A stretch of DNA of 64,000 bases from JAEZDR01 sp039811185 (GTDB lineage Bacteria > Bacteroidota > Bacteroidia > Chitinophagales > Chitinophagaceae): the NCBI GenBank assembly GCA_039811185.1, contig JBDHYF010000001.1, forward strand, positions 124,001-188,000. The letters are read 5' to 3'. The notes under the pieces are model-generated. The model was not told the origin of the DNA. It did no database searches and saw only the letters and a program-made list of their open reading frames with translations. The position numbers and the translations under genes were made by a program. How positions within the stretch are numbered: the first letter of the stretch is position 1; each line of letters opens with the position of its first letter. Below are positions 1 to 10,300 of this stretch, one piece after another.

Positions 1-3000
1 CTACATATTTCGCCTGTACTGCCCGCCTACCTTATATAGGGCATTGGTTATTTGGCCGAGCGAACAATACTTTACAGTTTCCATTAATTCTTCAAATAAG
101 TTTCCGTTACTAATAGCAACCTGCATTAGTCTCTCTATTGCCTCTTTGCTTTTGCCCTCGTTCCGCTTCCAGAATGCGCGCAGGTTTTGTATTTGCTGTT
201 CTTTTTCTTCGGTTGTGGAGCGGATGACTTCGCCCGGAACAATCGTTGGCGATCCTTTCTTATTTAAAAACGTATTTACGCCAATTATCGGGAGTTCGCC
301 GGTATGCTTCCGATGTTCGTAAACAAGGCTTTCCTCCTGAATTTTATTGCGCTGATACATTCGCTCCATGGCGCCCAAAACGCCTCCTCTTTCGGTAATT
401 CTGTCAAACTCCGAAAGCACGGCTTCTTCTACCAAATCGGTAAGCTCTTCAATCAGGAAAGAACCTTGATTTGGGTTTTCGTTTTTAGCGGTGCCCAACT
501 CGCGGTTAATAATCAGCTGAATGGCCATGGCTCGCCGAACACTTTCCTCGGTAGGAGTTGTGATGGCCTCGTCGTATGCGTTTGTGTGCAGCGAGTTGCA
601 ATTGTCGTAAATGGCGTAAAGCGCTTGCAGCGTAGTTCGGATATCGTTAAAGTCGATTTCCTGAGCGTGCAGCGAACGGCCGGAGGTTTGAATGTGATAT
701 TTCAGCTTTTGCGACCTGTCGTTCCCCTTATATTTTTTCTTCATAGCCTTGGCCCATATCCGGCGTGCCACGCGTCCTATAACGCTGTATTCCGGATCCA
801 TTCCATTGCTGAAAAAGAAAGAAAGATTTGGCGCAAAATCGTCGATGTGCATACCGCGACTCAGATAGTATTCCACATAGGTAAAGCCATTTGCAAGTGT
901 GAACGCCAGTTGCGTAACAGGATTGGCCCCTGCCTCCGCAATATGATAACCACTGATAGATACGCTGTAGAAGTTCCGCACTTTTCTATCGATAAAATAT
1001 TGCTGCACATCGCCCATCATCTTCAGCGCAAACTCTGTTGAAAAGATACACGTGTTCTGCGCCTGATCTTCTTTTAAAATATCCGCCTGAACGGTGCCTC
1101 TTACCTGCGTTAGGGCCTGTTCTTTAATCCTTGCATAGGTTTCAGCAGAAAGCACTTCATCGCCGCTCAATCCAAGCAGTCTTAATCCAAGGCCATTGTT
1201 ACCTTCGGGAAGCCTTTCGGGCGAAGAAGGATTGTAATAAACCGGCTTACCACCCTGCGCATATTTTTGCTGAAACGCTTTCTCTACTTCATCCCATAAT
1301 CCGTTTTCTTCTATATATTTTTCGCATTCCTGGTCAATTGCAGCATTCATAAAAAATGCAAGTACAATGGGCGCAGGACCGTTAATTGTCATACTCACCG
1401 AGGTCTTCGGATTACACAATTCAAACCCGCTGTAGAGTTTTTTTGCATCATCCACGGTTGCAATGCTTACACCGCTGTTTCCTACTTTGCCATAGATGTC
1501 GGGGCGATGGTCAGGATCTTCTCCGTAAAGCGTTACACTGTCGAAAGCGGTTGAAAGGCGATGTGCAGGCTGCCCCAACGAAACGTAGTGGAACCGCTTA
1601 TTGGTGCGCTCGGGTCCGCCTTCACCGGCAAACATTCTCGTGGGGTCTTCGCCCTGCCGCTTCAGCTCAAAAACACCGGCGGTGTATGGAAACTCACCCG
1701 GAATGTTTTCCTGTAGCTGCCATCTTAAAATATCGCCCCAGTCTTTGTACTTAGGCAAGGCAACTTTTGGAACTTTGGTGCCACTCAGGCTTACCGTATT
1801 CAGCGATTGCCTGATAACTTTATCCCGCACTTTATATTCAAAAAAATCGGACGTATATTTCTGCCGTAATGCGCTCCAATCGCCAATCATCCGTTTGCAT
1901 TCGGGATATAACTTCTCTTCAAAATGTGTTTTAATTTCGAGAAGACCTTCGCTGTTTTGCAGGCCTTCAACTTCCATTACACCGTTAATTTGATATAGTT
2001 TCGACGCGATTGCTGCCTGCTCGTTCACCCATTCATCGTAACTGCGGTTATTTTCCGAAATTTCACTTAGATAGCGTGCACGCTGCGGCGGAATGATTTG
2101 CGATTTTGTGCTTGTTTTTTTTGTATGCGGATGGGGAGCAAGTGCACCAAAAGTGACGTTTGTTTTTTGTTGCACCGTTGCCATCAGCTTCTCAAAAAGT
2201 TCGTTAATGCCGGGGTCGTTAAACTGCGCTGCTATCGTGCCGATTACCGGAAGCTCTTCATCTTTTGCGCTAAACATTAAATGATTTCGCTTGTATTGTT
2301 TGCGTACATCGTGCAGTGCATCCAGCGCGCCTGCCTTGTCGAATTTATTGATGCACACCACATCGGCATAGTCGAGCATATTAATTTTTTCGAGCTGTGA
2401 TGCGGCACCGTATTCGGGCGTCATTACATATAAGCTCACATCGCAATAGTCGAGGATAGAGGCGTCGCTTTGTCCTACACCTGCACTTTCGAGGATAATA
2501 AAATCGAAGGAAGCACTCCGGCACACGTCGAGCGCTTCTTTAACAGCGCCACTTAAGGCGGTGTTATCGTCGCGGGTGGCAAGGCTTCTCATGTAAGCAC
2601 GCGGATGGGAAATAGAATTCATACGAATGCGGTCGCCGAGCAGCGCGCCGCCCGTTTTTTTCTTGGACGGATCCACCGAAATCACAGCAATTGTTTTATC
2701 GGGGAAAGCATTCAGGTAGCGGCGCACAATTTCGTCGGTAACCGAACTTTTTCCTGCTCCTCCGGTGCCGGTTATTCCTAATACCGGCGATGTGTTTGTG
2801 TCGCTTAAGCCCTGCCCCATACCAAACTCTGCCATAGTGATGGCGCGGGCGATGCGCCGGATATCTTTTGCTTCGCCGAGCGGAAGTTTTCCATTCCATT
2901 TTTCTGCTGCCTTCCAAAAGCCGGCTTCCTTCCAGTTAACAGCTTGCTCATCATCGGGAGTGGGAATATTGCATTGCGCAATAACGTCTTCAATCATGCC

Positions 3001-3387
3001 CTCCAACCCTAATTTTCTTCCGTCGTCGGGCGAATAAATTCTTGTGATGCCGTATTGATGGAGTTCGCGGATTTCTTCGGGAAGGATGGTGCCGCCGCCA
3101 CCGCCAAATATTTTTATGTGTCCGCAGCCATTTTCGTCGAGGAGATCTTTCATGTATTTAAAAAACTCCACGTGGCCGCCCTGATAAGAAGTAATGGCAA
3201 TACCCTGAGCGTCTTCTTCAATGGCGCATTCCACAATTTCTTTTACGCTTCTGTTGTGACCAAGGTGAATTATTTCCGCGCCTTTGCTTTGCAGTATACG
3301 CCTCATAATGTTGATGGCCGCATCGTGACCATCGAATAAAGAAGCCGCTGTTACAATTCTTACCTTATGGCCGGTACTATTACTCAT
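1..3387 (-). CDS. icmF: Fused isobutyryl-CoA mutase IcmF (B12 domain + G-protein chaperone + mutase)
   Basis: Adenosylcobalamin-dependent mutase of the IcmF family, 1128 residues, which interconverts isobutyryl-CoA and n-butyryl-CoA in the cytoplasm. The N-terminal B12-binding domain (about 10-145) carries DGHDAA at 19-24, with His21 as the expected lower cobalt ligand. A MeaB-like GTPase follows (about 170-430, P-loop GTGGAGKS near 206-213). The mutase barrel runs from about 560 to the end. TAGVFELKR in the barrel is IcmF-like; methylmalonyl-CoA mutase has a different motif there. Domain order and length fit the family. The gene is complete: its TAG stop is the first three bases of the window and it starts with ATG. 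A separate meaB lies at 46.7-47.6 kb. Substrate preference among short-chain acyl-CoAs cannot be settled from sequence. Confidence 0.93.
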   Translation of the reverse strand: MSNSTGHKVRIVTAASLFDGHDAAINIMRRILQSKGAEIIHLGHNRSVKEIVECAIEEDAQGIAITSYQGGHVEFFKYMKDLLDENGCGHIKIFGGGGGTILPEEIRELHQYGITRIYSPDDGRKLGLEGMIEDVIAQCNIPTPDDEQAVNWKEAGFWKAAEKWNGKLPLGEAKDIRRIARAITMAEFGMGQGLSDTNTSPVLGITGTGGAGKSSVTDEIVRRYLNAFPDKTIAVISVDPSKKKTGGALLGDRIRMNSISHPRAYMRSLATRDDNTALSGAVKEALDVCRSASFDFIILESAGVGQSDASILDYCDVSLYVMTPEYGAASQLEKINMLDYADVVCINKFDKAGALDALHDVRKQYKRNHLMFSAKDEELPVIGTIAAQFNDPGINELFEKLMATVQQKTNVTFGALAPHPHTKKTSTKSQIIPPQRARYLSEISENNRSYDEWVNEQAAIASKLYQINGVMEVEGLQNSEGLLEIKTHFEEKLYPECKRMIGDWSALRQKYTSDFFEYKVRDKVIRQSLNTVSLSGTKVPKVALPKYKDWGDILRWQLQENIPGEFPYTAGVFELKRQGEDPTRMFAGEGGPERTNKRFHYVSLGQPAHRLSTAFDSVTLYGEDPDHRPDIYGKVGNSGVSIATVDDAKKLYSGFELCNPKTSVSMTINGPAPIVLAFFMNAAIDQECEKYIEENGLWDEVEKAFQQKYAQGGKPVYYNPSSPERLPEGNNGLGLRLLGLSGDEVLSAETYARIKEQALTQVRGTVQADILKEDQAQNTCIFSTEFALKMMGDVQQYFIDRKVRNFYSVSISGYHIAEAGANPVTQLAFTLANGFTYVEYYLSRGMHIDDFAPNLSFFFSNGMDPEYSVIGRVARRIWAKAMKKKYKGNDRSQKLKYHIQTSGRSLHAQEIDFNDIRTTLQALYAIYDNCNSLHTNAYDEAITTPTEESVRRAMAIQLIINRELGTAKNENPNQGSFLIEELTDLVEEAVLSEFDRITERGGVLGAMERMYQRNKIQEESLVYEHRKHTGELPIIGVNTFLNKKGSPTIVPGEVIRSTTEEKEQQIQNLRAFWKRNEGKSKEAIERLMQVAISNGNLFEELMETVKYCSLGQITNALYKVGGQYRRNM

Positions 3388-3406
3388 ATCTGATTTTTGA
3401 AAGCTC

Positions 3407-3414
3407 CAAAATTA
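3407..3414 (-). promoter_or_regulatory. Candidate -7 promoter element of icmF
   Basis: The minus strand reads TAATTTTG, a match to the Bacteroidota -7 consensus TAnnTTTG, about 20 bases upstream of the icmF ATG. No TTTG -33 element is seen at the usual 19-21 base spacing, so this is a partial match only. Confidence 0.35.
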
Positions 3415-3548
3415 ATGTTTCGTTTTTAATGCTACGGCTGCGCATGGAAGGAGATGTTTGTAAGATGGTTTAAATTAGCGCAGGCGCAAACCGAGCCCGG
3501 CTCCTTAGGCACAGAATTTTCAGATAAACCGCACTTACCAACCGCAAT

Positions 3549-4232
3549 ATGGGCGATCCGAATAAAAGATTTTTGATAGCATTGAGCTTTGCATTCAGTA
3601 TGTATCTGATTGGCGTTGCCGGAATTCTATCGCCGGCTCACCAGTTCTTCGCCAACGGCACACCGCTTATTATTATGGCAATGTCGGTATTGATATTGTT
3701 CACACAGCGCAGGCCCGATAAAAACTTCTTTTTGTTTGCATCGGTTTGTTTTGCAGTAGGCATTCTGTCAGAAATTATTTTCATCAGCAACCCGTATCTT
3801 TTCGGAAGTTATCAATTCGGAAAATCGCTTGGGCCGCTGATAAAACAAGTGCCGTGGGTAATTGGTTTAAACTGGTTTTTGATTATTTATTCAGTGGGCG
3901 TTTTTACGCATAGAATGTATGCTTTGGTTGAGAAAAAATTACCGCCCGATAACCTTCTTCCCAAGAATGTACAACGTTTTTCTATTGTTGTAGACGGCGC
4001 TTTTGTAGCTGTTTTTTTAGAATGGCTGATGGAGCCGGTTGCCATTAAAATGGGTTACTGGACCTGGGAAAATGATGAAATACCTGTTAGCAATTATGTT
4101 ACCTGGTACATTGTAAGTGCGCTTCTGCTATTGTTTTTCGAGTTGCTGCCGTTTAATAAAAACAATCGGTTTGCCATTCATCTTTTTATTCTTCAGATAT
4201 TGTTTTTTTTAACCTTGCGAACATTCCTTTAG
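3549..4232 (+). CDS. Carotenoid biosynthesis membrane protein (CruF / DUF422 family)
   Basis: 227-residue integral membrane protein with about seven hydrophobic segments spread over its whole length and few charged loops. The overall pattern, including the acidic segment around EWLMEPVAIKMGYWTW near residues 157-172, matches the DUF422/CruF family of carotenoid enzymes (gamma-carotene 1',2'-hydratase and bisanhydrobacterioruberin hydratase). It presumably hydrates a carotenoid end group in the inner membrane. It stands alone, divergent from icmF and followed by a tRNA; no other carotenoid gene is in the window. Family assignment is fairly secure; the exact substrate is not. Confidence 0.75.
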   Translation: MGDPNKRFLIALSFAFSMYLIGVAGILSPAHQFFANGTPLIIMAMSVLILFTQRRPDKNFFLFASVCFAVGILSEIIFISNPYLFGSYQFGKSLGPLIKQVPWVIGLNWFLIIYSVGVFTHRMYALVEKKLPPDNLLPKNVQRFSIVVDGAFVAVFLEWLMEPVAIKMGYWTWENDEIPVSNYVTWYIVSALLLLFFELLPFNKNNRFAIHLFILQILFFLTLRTFL

Positions 4233-4265
4233 AAGCAAACCGCTAAATCCATATTTTTGCCGCCC

Positions 4266-4337
4266 GGCTTCGTAGTACAATGGATAGTATAAGAGTTTCC
4301 GAAGCTCCAGATCCAGGTTCGATTCCTGGCGAAGCCA
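4266..4337 (+). tRNA. tRNA-Arg (anticodon CCG)
   Basis: A full cloverleaf can be folded. The acceptor stem is GGCTTCG/CGAAGCC with discriminator A, the D stem is GTAC/GTAT, and the anticodon loop TTCCGAA has CCG at 4299-4301. The T arm is CCAGG-TTCGATT-CCTGG. The anticodon stem has one A.C mismatch at its base. CCG reads the arginine codon CGG. CCA is not fully encoded: CACA follows the acceptor stem. Confidence 0.95.
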
Positions 4338-4342
4338 CAAAA

Positions 4343-4370
4343 AAGCCGAAGTAAGTATCTACTCCGGCTT
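4343..4370 (-). terminator. Hairpin terminator, best on the minus strand (end of the giant T9SS gene)
   Basis: An 11-bp stem (4343-4353 with 4360-4370) separates the tRNA from the convergent giant gene. On the minus strand the stem is fully paired with one G.U and is followed by six T. On the plus strand the same position is an A.C mismatch, but a T-rich tail (4369-4379) is also present, so it may also serve the tRNA transcript. Confidence 0.75.
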
Positions 4371-4389
4371 TTCTTTTTTCTTTATTGCT

Positions 4390-7300
4390 TTACTGAATTA
4401 CGATGCGCACACTGTAATTTTCAGCTCCGTTCGTCAGTCGTACTACATAAGTTCCCTGAGCGATCGACTTGGGCAGTTGAAGCGGCTGTATTGTTGCTCC
4501 GTCGTACTCAAACGAACCCTGATGTACTTCAATTCCCGCCATATTTATTAGTGAATACCTGAAAGCAGATTTTTCAATATTCCTGAAGTTCAGTCCTAAT
4601 TTATGGTTGGTAACCGGATTCGGATATACGGATACGGATGGTGAGCCGGCCGTACCAAACGCAAGTTTTACAACAGACGAATATTGCTTCTTGCCGTTAA
4701 TCTCGGTAGATTTTATTCGATAGAAGTTGTTTCCTGAAATGGGCATTTCGTCGGTCCATGTGTAATTGCCTGTGCCGGCCGATTTAAGCCCGGTCACAAT
4801 TTTTTTCAATTCAAACTTCTGTCCGTCAGCTGACCGCTCTACCTCATATTTTTCTACTTCATCATCGTTGGAAGCACTCCACTCCACAACGGCCTTGTCG
4901 TCCTGCTTATGCGCTTTCACATGCAAAAATTCAACAGGAAGTGTGGTAGATGTTTTAAACACAATGGCAAAACGATTGGGCGCTTTCGAGTCGGCAAAAT
5001 TGTTATCCACCTCAAAAGGCAGTATAAAGTTGTCGTTCAAAGGCAATAGCAGCAACATCTGCGTGTATCGGTCGTAAATGTAGGCTTCGAGTCCCGGCTC
5101 GTTAAAATGAAAACTGGCCACAGAAAGAAAATACTGCGCTCCCACAAATCCTGTAATCTTTAATTGGATGGTATCCTCATTAACCGGATAAGGACGTTTC
5201 TCAATACTGACGCTCGAGTTTGCTTTTAGTACCGAAACATTTTCGTAGGAATTCCCAATTTTCGGCGCATCCTCACCCAGTAAAAGACTGTGGGAATACT
5301 GATCTCCAAACACCACCGCACAACCATCTATCGCCTTCAAACTAAAGGTAGTATCAGGGAAAAGATTTATCTGAAACCTCGCGATTGTATTATTGGCTGT
5401 TTTAAAAGTTTTGGTGGTTTCTTCCGTGTTTTTATCCGTTTCATTAAACGTGATCGACGCCGGAGCATTGGTGAGTGTTTGTATAAAGAATGCCTGCCCG
5501 GGCTGAAGATACTTGTTCACCTCGCTTTCATCGGCCATAGAAGACGTTCCGGTGGACAGGTCAAACGCAACATAGGCGCCTTTATTAAAAGCTTCGTTGC
5601 CGGAAGGCGCTGCGCCGTTCGGCATATTCGGATCGAATATATAAATGATGTCGGCGGCATTCATTTTTGTAACGGTAGAAAGATCCACTGCCGACGCATA
5701 GGGATTGCCCACCAAATTATATCTGCCGGCAACAGCACTTAACGGAATCGTCTGGCTGTTTTGCAAGATGGTTCCATAACTCCTCAAAATGGTATTGTTC
5801 GGCGTTGGGTTGTTGGTATTCATGTTCATGCTTCTGTCGCCGCGGATAATCATCCGGTATGGTTCGCCGGCATACAGCTTACGCACATTGGTATTCGGTA
5901 TCGGCGTCCAGGTAATCGTGTTGTTATCGTACGTCCACATCGACGGATTACCGGTTTGTGTGATGTCGAAACCATTCGCGCCGGTTTTAGACCCCGTAAT
6001 GTGGGTACCGTATCCGGGATTGGGATTTAAATAGGTGCTGTAAGTTTTGTTTGTGTTGTTTACACCTTCCTGCCAGTTATCTTTTATAGAAAGAATAGAA
6101 TTGACGGAAGCTGCCAGCAGGCGATTCGCCCGTCGCGCCGGAATAAAGCGCTCCACCATAAACAGCCCCGAATTCTGAATGATGGTGCCACTTGTGTTTC
6201 CAATCATCCCCACTTCGGGATAAACACCCGTTTTTAACGACACCGTATCGCCATTCAAATCGAAACTACCCGACGACACCGAGAACGCGCCATATACATC
6301 GAGGTTGGTTCCTAACTTAATTTTTGCCGCAGCGTTTGCAATTGTAAAGTTTTTGATTTTGTTGGCAGCCGGCTGGAAATGGATAGTATTTTCTGATGGC
6401 CCTGAAATTTCCAGTTCCGAAATTTCGTCACTTTCAAACCTTGCGGTTCCTACAATAGAATCTTGTAGCACCAGTTTGTTTCCATTCAGGCGGACATAGC
6501 TGTTGGCGCCCGTACCAAAATACAGTTTGCCGATAATTCTGTCCTGATCCAAAGTAGGCGGATTTGCAGGATTGTCTTCAATAAACACCTCATCACCGGG
6601 AAGCGGCACGCGGCCACCTCGCCAACTGTTACCGGTTTCCCAACTGTTGCCGCCTCCGCCATACCAGGTAATCGGCTTTACTTTAATGGTTACCGGAACG
6701 CGTACGCTCTCCATTCCAACAGCGTACTGGCTTACATAATATTTGCTTTCCGAAACCGCTCCTGTTGAAACAACCGGCGTAGTTGAAGTAAAGGTTCCGC
6801 CAACCGGTTGCGTGTACCAGCGCAATTGCGCACCTTGTAACGCATGAACATCGATTTCGTAAACAGAATCGCGCTTATAGTATTCATAGTTTCCTGCCGA
6901 AATTAACGGCGGTACTGTTGGCGTTGGCTGCGGCAAATCGGGACTGCAAACTTTCACCTTCAGCAAAGCAGCAGCGCTGTTGCGCAATCCGCAACTTCCA
7001 CCATCCACAACAGTACGATAAAAGGTGTTGGCAGATATATTTGAAGAAGCATAGCTTGCAGATGTTTCAGGTATGTCGGTCCAACTGCTGCCATTTAAGC
7101 TGCTCTGCCATTTAACAATGGTTCCTACTGCGCCTGTCACATTCAACACTTTCGATCCGGAGAGATAGCACACCGAATCGAGTCCGGTAAAGCTTACTCC
7201 GCCGCCATTCACATCGTCTACATTCGCAGTAACGCTCACTCTGGACGGACTAATACATCCTCCGTTATCTGCTTCTGTATAGTATGTCTGCGACTGGCTG

Positions 7301-10300
7301 ATATTGGGCGAGAAGTTGTTCCCGGAATAAACGGCTGTTCCGCCGGCTGCGGCGGTATACCATTTTACAAGTCCTGCCGAAGGAGAAGCACTTAAATTAA
7401 TGATTCCTGCTCCGCAACGGGCATTCGATGTTACCGAAGTAATTGACGGAATTTGTTTCGATTTTGCAATCACTGTTGTCCGTGTTGCGGTAGTGCAACC
7501 GGAAAGGGTAGCTTCAACATAATAATTGGTTGTTGAGCTGATAGCCGTTGTGTACGAGGGGCCTGTTGCTATCGGCGCGCCGCCGTTAAATACGGTGTAC
7601 CAGGCTACCGTGCCTGCCGAAGCAGAAGCATTTAATGTAACGCTGCCTGTTCCGCATATTTCTGCGCCCGACGATGATGTAATGGCAGGCACTGTTTTAA
7701 TTGTGCCCGTTACCGGCGTGCGTACCTGCGTTGTACAGCCGACAGCCGCAGCTTCCACATAATAGGTGGTGGTAGCAGAAAGGTAAGGTGAATAATTGTT
7801 ACCGCTGTAAACGGCGTTGCCACCCGACGGCTGGCTATACCAGCCTACTGATCCGGTAGATGAATAAGCCGATAAACTCACAGTTCCACTTCCACAAATC
7901 TGTTGTGAGTTTGCCGTTTCAATTGCAGGAATGGTTTTAATGGTGGCCGTAACGGCAGTTCGGGCCGACGAGCAACCGCTGTTAAACGCTTCTGCATAAT
8001 AAGTCTGCGTTCCGCTGATTGCCGGCGAATAATTGTTGCCGGTAAACAGCAAACTGCCGCCCGACGGTGCTGTGTACCATCTGGAAACACCGGCCGAGGG
8101 CATTGCGGTTAAATTTACGATACCGCTTCCACAGCGACTATCACCTGTTGTAGAAGTGAGAGAAGGCGCTGTAAGTATTTCCGCCAGCGCTGTGGATGCA
8201 ACCGAGTTACAAGCCGGCGAGGCATAGGAAGCCACCGCGTAATAGGTTGTGGAAGAGGATAAAGAAGGTGTGGTAAAGCTTGCGCCGTTCGCCAGAAAAT
8301 CGCCTAATTGATTATACCATTTTATAGAAGATGAGCCCGGTGCAGAAGCCGTGAGCGTAATGGCGCCCGGTGAGCAACGGGAGACCGTTGGCGTTGAGAT
8401 GGAGCCGCCGCCATTTACCACCACCGATGCAACTGCCGATGTAACCGTTCCGGAACAACCAACGTTGGAAACAATTACCCGGTAATCGGTGGTACCGGCG
8501 GCATCCGTTGCAGGCGCATAGGCCGATGCGGTTGCACCCGGTATATTTTGCCATACGGAACCAATCAGTTTTTGCCACTGATAGCTGTAGGTAGCAGTGC
8601 CGTTAGCGGCAACCACTGTCAGCACCACATTCAGATCCTTACAAATTGTTTTATTCGAAGGTTGTGTGGTAATAGTAGGGGCAGCATAACTTCCTGAAGC
8701 AGTTATAAAAGCTTCACTGTAATTGAAGTAACCGGTGTTCGACTCTGTTACTTTCACACGGAAGTAAGTGCCTGCGGCTTGTCCGGATGCTGTAAGCTTT
8801 GGCGTAGTTACTCCGCTATAGTTCGGGCCATTACTGATGACTGCCCAACTGCTTCCGCTGTTCGTTGAGCGCTCCCACTGATAGGAAAGGCTGCCATCGT
8901 TAGCTGCCGCGGCAAGCACTTTCATGGTTGCCGGCTGCCCCGAACAAACAGCGGTAACCGTATTGGCCACATCAACAGAAACGGTGGGGTTAAACTTGAT
9001 GGCGTTCTGGTTGTAACCAATGAAGGCCGGATCGCTTGTACCACTTGGCTTAATACGGAAAGTTTTTATCTGCGAATAATTTCCCGCGGTAATTCCAAAC
9101 TCTGATAGCTTATATGCTGCCATTCTTATATCGCGGGTTGAGCCCGGCGACTCAAACAAATCGCCGTTCATTGTTGCTGTTGAAAGTTGCTCGCCACTGG
9201 TGAGATTAAACAAATCGAGCTTCTGCGAGCCGAGTGGCGGTAAAGAAGTTTGTGAGCGGCTGATGGAGTTCCCCACCACATTTCCGGCTGCATCTAAAAA
9301 CTCGTAGGTATCCAACGAACCGGTAGGTGCTGCAATTTGTGACACGAGGATATCGGGCTCGGCATCCGAAATTTTAGAAACGTCGATCACTTTAACACTG
9401 AAGTTCATCACCGCCGACACAGGTAAATTGGTGACACCCGTACCGAGGTCGAGCCCGCGCCCGCCATCAGTAAGTACAAAAGGCATCGTAAGGTCTTTTA
9501 CTCCATCGGCAGAAGGAAGCGCATTTACCGGGTCGCTATCTTTCATAGAACCGGTTACAATGAGCACATTATTGTCGCTAACGGTGCCCGTAAGCCCTGC
9601 TATGGGTGCGGCTTTCCAGCTTCCCGGAGTAAAGGTTATGGATTGGGCCGAAAGCTTCGGATCATCAACACCGGTGGAGTAATTGATTCCCGCGTAGCGG
9701 AAACTTAACAAATTGTGCGAATTGTTGGGCAGCACACCATTCTGCACCAAAGCGCCGCTGCCCCAAAAGTTATTAAAATCAGTATAGATAAAATTAAGTG
9801 GCTCGTAAGTAAAAGTAGCGAGGCTTGCAGATCCTGAGGGACTCGAAACCACTACGTTACCGCTTGCTCCTATACCAACAACTGCGGTAATCGTTGTGCT
9901 GTTTACAACTGTGAAAGATGATGCTGCAATGCCGCCAAAAGTTACCTGATTCACCGAACTGAAGTTTGTGCCTTTAATGGTAACAGTGGTTCCTGTTACA
10001 CCCGACACCGGTGTGAAGGAAGTGAGCGTAGGCGGGAGCGAGCCTACAACGTTTATTTCCACTTCGTTGCTGATGACGGTGCCGCAGGTGGCGTAGGTAG
10101 ATTTGCACACCACATAATAGATGCCGGCAGCAGCAAATTTGGGTGAATAAGTCTGACCGCTGCCTGCCGAGCCGCTAATATCGGTGTAAGGACCACCTTC
10201 CGTGATGCTATAAGCCCATCTTCGCGATGTGGGAGCCGTAACATCTGTGCAGGTAAGGGCGTTTCCGGTGGCGTTCACCAAAATGGTTTGCGAGTTTATG

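Noticed and set aside
304..1041. Long plus-strand open frame (245 codons) inside icmF
   Set aside because: It is antisense to a clearly conserved part of the mutase and its product has no recognisable domain; it is a frame shadow.
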